Below, one piece after another: positions 35,860 through 37,765 of a stretch of DNA of 37,765 nucleotides (within the stretch, counting starts at the first letter, position 1; each line of letters starts with the position of its first letter). Under the pieces are notes generated by a model. It was not told where the DNA came from, searched no databases, and saw nothing but the letters and a program-made list of their open reading frames with translations. Source of the DNA: Porphyromonas levii DSM 23370 (GTDB taxonomy: Bacteria; Bacteroidota; Bacteroidia; Bacteroidales; Porphyromonadaceae); the NCBI RefSeq assembly GCF_000379925.1, contig NZ_KB904240.1:1-37765 (forward strand), given 5' to 3'. Made by a program: the position numbers and the translations under genes.

Positions 35860-37005
35860 ATGAAGAAGTTTATAACAGCTACTGCCTCTATGGCACTCTT
35901 ATTGGGCGCTTGTTCTACAACAGAAAAGGCGCCAGAGTTCAAGGTGACAGCCACAGGCCTGCCCGCCGAAGCTAATGGTACCTACGCCTATATTTACGAT
36001 GTAACCAATGAGGTCGTGGACTCCGCACTGATAGAAAATGGTTCGTTTACCTTCGTATCGCCAGCCAATGACTCAATTGTCAATGTAGTAAAGCTGATGG
36101 ACACACCTCTGCTTTTCGCTCGTGAGGCTGGGGAGTATACTTTTACTATCACAACCGACTCCATTAGTGACGAAACAAGTATCATCCGTAGCGGTGCTGA
36201 GAACAGCGCATTTATGAAGCTACAAAACCTCTATGACGAGTTGAATGACGTAGAAACAAGGTATACTAATGATATAGAGTCAATTGCCGAGAACATCTTA
36301 ACACCAGATAGTACCCTCACGAAGGAGCAAGAAGCGCAGATTGACTCTATCTATACTATCATGGATACGGAAGCAACGAAAATCAATAAGAAGTATTTCT
36401 CAGAGGCTACCAATGCGAGTGTGCAGATTGCAGCACTCAGAAATATGCGTCGCTCAATAGAGCCAGAGGAGTTCATTGCTCTCTACGATCAGGCTCCAGA
36501 AAGCCTCAAGGCAGAGAAGTCTCTAGCTACATTCTACAAGACTAGTGTGGCAGCTGCAAACACCGCTGTGGGGAAGCAGTTTGTCGACTATCAGATGACC
36601 AACCCAGCAGGCGAGACCAAGATGCTTAGTGAATTCCGTACTGAAGGTAAGTACTTCCTACTCGACTTCTTCGCATCATGGTGTGGTCCTTGCCAAAAGT
36701 CTATGCCTGTCTTAGCTCAGATAGAGAAACAATATGCTAAGATACTCTCTTCGGCTAGCATCGCTATCTGGGAGCGCGATGAGGATGGTACGGCTTATGC
36801 CAATGCTGTAAAGAAACTCAAGATCACTTGGCCTACCTTCCAAGACGGCAATCGTATTGATGGCAAGAACCAAAGTATGGGTGCTGAGACCTATGGCGTA
36901 ATAGGTGTACCTACTTTCATCCTCTTCTCTCCAGAAGGCGAGATCATCGTACGTACGCACGATGTTACCGAAATCAAGGCTAAGCTCGACGAGCTCAATA
37001 AGTAA
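35860..37005 (+). CDS. TlpA-like thiol-disulfide lipoprotein (DUF4369-type)
   Basis: The 381-residue protein has a lipoprotein signal with lipobox LGAC (C18), so it should sit at a membrane facing the periplasm. An N-terminal beta domain (about 25-110, TYAYIYDVTNEVVDSALIENG, given here as YIYDVTNEVVDSAL) fits the DUF4369 module common in Bacteroidota. A helical linker follows, then a thioredoxin-fold domain with the redox motif WCGPC (C275, C278) and the cis-proline in GVPTF. It probably reduces periplasmic disulfides, possibly in cytochrome maturation. The ATG at 35860 gives a proper signal peptide; the in-frame TTG at 35824 does not. A strong terminator follows. Confidence 0.9.
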   Translation: MKKFITATASMALLLGACSTTEKAPEFKVTATGLPAEANGTYAYIYDVTNEVVDSALIENGSFTFVSPANDSIVNVVKLMDTPLLFAREAGEYTFTITTDSISDETSIIRSGAENSAFMKLQNLYDELNDVETRYTNDIESIAENILTPDSTLTKEQEAQIDSIYTIMDTEATKINKKYFSEATNASVQIAALRNMRRSIEPEEFIALYDQAPESLKAEKSLATFYKTSVAAANTAVGKQFVDYQMTNPAGETKMLSEFRTEGKYFLLDFFASWCGPCQKSMPVLAQIEKQYAKILSSASIAIWERDEDGTAYANAVKKLKITWPTFQDGNRIDGKNQSMGAETYGVIGVPTFILFSPEGEIIVRTHDVTEIKAKLDELNK

Positions 37006-37041
37006 TATGCATCCCAAGGAATAGGGAATAGTGTTACATAT

Positions 37042-37088
37042 AATCGAGACGGCTATGCTCAACAGAGCATAGCCGTCTCGATTCTTTT
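37042..37088 (+). terminator. Strong terminator after the TlpA-like gene
   Basis: A perfect 19-base-pair stem (37042-37060 with 37065-37083), 4-base loop AACA, followed by a T-rich stretch (CTTTTCT). One of the longest perfect hairpins in the window. Confidence 0.92.
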
Positions 37089-37332
37089 CTAGGTTAGGGT
37101 ACAGCTTCGTTACTTTCTTCTCACGCTAGGGAGGAGATAGGTCTGCATACAATACTCCTATGGTATCACTATTTTCAAGAGCTACTCCCTAGAGTAGAGA
37201 GAGTCCCTCCCCAGAGGGACTGGAGTTTTTCCCGCGAGAGACTCGAGTCCCTCGCGGGAGAGACTAATGCAAATAGCTAGAGTAAATATTGTCGCGACCT
37301 AGAGAGAGAAATGCTTGAGACGTGCTAAAGCC
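37089..37332. other. Spacer before the LysM gene
   Basis: No gene is seen between the terminator at 37042-37088 and the promoter at 37333. Its only structured content is the 22-base hairpin array at 37180-37265. Confidence 0.6.
37180..37265. repeat. Tandem array of four 22-base hairpin units
   Basis: Hairpin centres are at 37189.5, 37211.5, 37233.5 and 37255.5. The units are CTACTC-CCTA-GAGTAG (six-pair stem), AGTCCCTC-CCCA-GAGGGACT (eight pairs), AGTTTTTC-CCGC-GAGAGACT (eight pairs, two of them G-U) and AGTCCCTC-GCGG-GAGAGACT (one mismatch). They have the same architecture and period as the array at 15482-15590. The first unit has little sequence identity to the others but keeps its stem and register. 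Confidence 0.85.
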
Positions 37333-37362
37333 TTGCCAGATGGTACTAAATTGTTATCTTTG
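37333..37362 (+). promoter_or_regulatory. Promoter of the LysM gene
   Basis: TTG (37333-37335) and TATCTTTG (37355-37362) are 19 bases apart, a full -33/-7 match; the ATG is 33 bases further on. Confidence 0.7.
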
Positions 37363-37395
37363 CGATTATATTAAAATGCAATTAAATTGGGAATT

Positions 37396-37765
37396 ATGAT
37401 ATTGCGCAGAAGTATACTTTGGGGATTACTAATCGTAGTAGGGTTATTTATGAGCTCAACGCTTGTGTTTGCTCAGCAGTCTACGAGAAGCCATACTGTA
37501 GTGGCTGGAGAAACACTCTATGCGATTAGCCGCCAATACGGCGTAGCTGTGGATGAACTCATCAGGCTCAATCCAGAGGCTAAAAATGGGATAAAGATTG
37601 GGGAAGAAATCAAGCTTCCGGGCACTAAAACTGCTAAAGAAGCGACCTCAGGACCTACCTACCACAAGGTAGGAGCGGGCGAAACGCTTTACTCTATTTC
37701 AAGGAAATATGGGATTTCACCCAATGCATTACTGGCAGCGAATAGTTCTATTAGTAATGCAGATA
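37396..37765 (+). CDS. Secreted LysM-domain protein (partial)
   Basis: The frame starts at ATG 37396 and is open to the window end (123 codons). It begins with a signal peptide (MILRRSILWGLLIVVGLF, cleavage probably after VFA). Two LysM repeats follow: HTVVAGETLYAISRQYGVAV with LNPEAKNGIKIGEEIKLP (about 34-80), and YHKVGAGETLYSISRKYGIS (from about residue 91). LysM domains bind peptidoglycan. The C-terminal part is outside the window, so whether it carries a peptidase, an amidase or a ligand-binding domain cannot be told. Confidence 0.88.
   Translation, partial: MILRRSILWGLLIVVGLFMSSTLVFAQQSTRSHTVVAGETLYAISRQYGVAVDELIRLNPEAKNGIKIGEEIKLPGTKTAKEATSGPTYHKVGAGETLYSISRKYGISPNALLAANSSISNAD

Overview
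The window looks like chromosomal DNA of an amino-acid-fermenting member of the Bacteroidota, most likely a Porphyromonas-type anaerobe. I base this on four things: a complete lysine-to-butyrate gene cluster, a three-subunit quinol:fumarate reductase, Bacteroidota promoter boxes (TAnnTTTG at -7, TTG near -33), and lipoproteins and a RelA/SpoT protein typical of the phylum. The genus call is inference from gene content. No rRNA, tRNA or CRISPR array was seen.

Left edge (1-731): the 5' end of a minus-strand transposase-like gene running off the window, a hairpin terminator, then about 500 bases of apparently decayed DNA. Region 732-15188 is one long plus-strand cluster for lysine fermentation: CoA-transferase subunit A, kal, kce, kdd, kamA, kamB, kamC, kamD, kamE, CoA-transferase subunit B, butyryl-CoA dehydrogenase, etfB, etfA, crotonase and 3-hydroxybutyryl-CoA dehydrogenase, closed by a strong terminator. 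L-lysine is isomerised twice (KamA, KamDE), oxidised (Kdd) and cleaved with acetyl-CoA (Kce) to acetoacetate and 3-aminobutyryl-CoA. Kal deaminates the latter to crotonyl-CoA, Bcd/Etf reduces it to butyryl-CoA, and the CoA-transferase passes the CoA to acetoacetate, releasing butyrate. Thiolase and a lysine transporter are not in the window.

Region 15189-15963 is a gene-poor spacer with two different tandem arrays, both with a 22-base period. Region 15964-19422 encodes the cytochrome b, flavoprotein and iron-sulfur subunits of fumarate reductase, followed by a terminator. Region 19570-24378 is a plus-strand housekeeping run: panD, argS, dCMP deaminase, a C-terminal processing protease and 5-formyltetrahydrofolate cyclo-ligase. 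It meets a minus-strand run (24379-26409) of a DUF721/DciA-like protein, recF and a MarC-family membrane protein. valS follows after a 450-base spacer.

Region 29527-31245 holds two bacterial PH-domain membrane proteins. The second ends abruptly against a minus-strand serB that retains only its N-terminal ACT region, as if one deletion removed both 3' ends. A lipoprotein with an Ig-like domain (31369-33363), a RelA/SpoT homologue with a degenerate hydrolase domain (33491-35692, minus) and a TlpA-like lipoprotein thioredoxin (35860-37005) follow. The right edge has a terminator, a second array of 22-base hairpin units and the start of a secreted LysM protein.

The most unusual signal is the pair of intergenic arrays of 22-base units. 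Each unit is an 8-4-8 hairpin plus a 2-base linker, and the sequence differences between units are mostly compensatory or G-U wobble changes that keep the stems. The coupled ydbT/serB truncation is the second.
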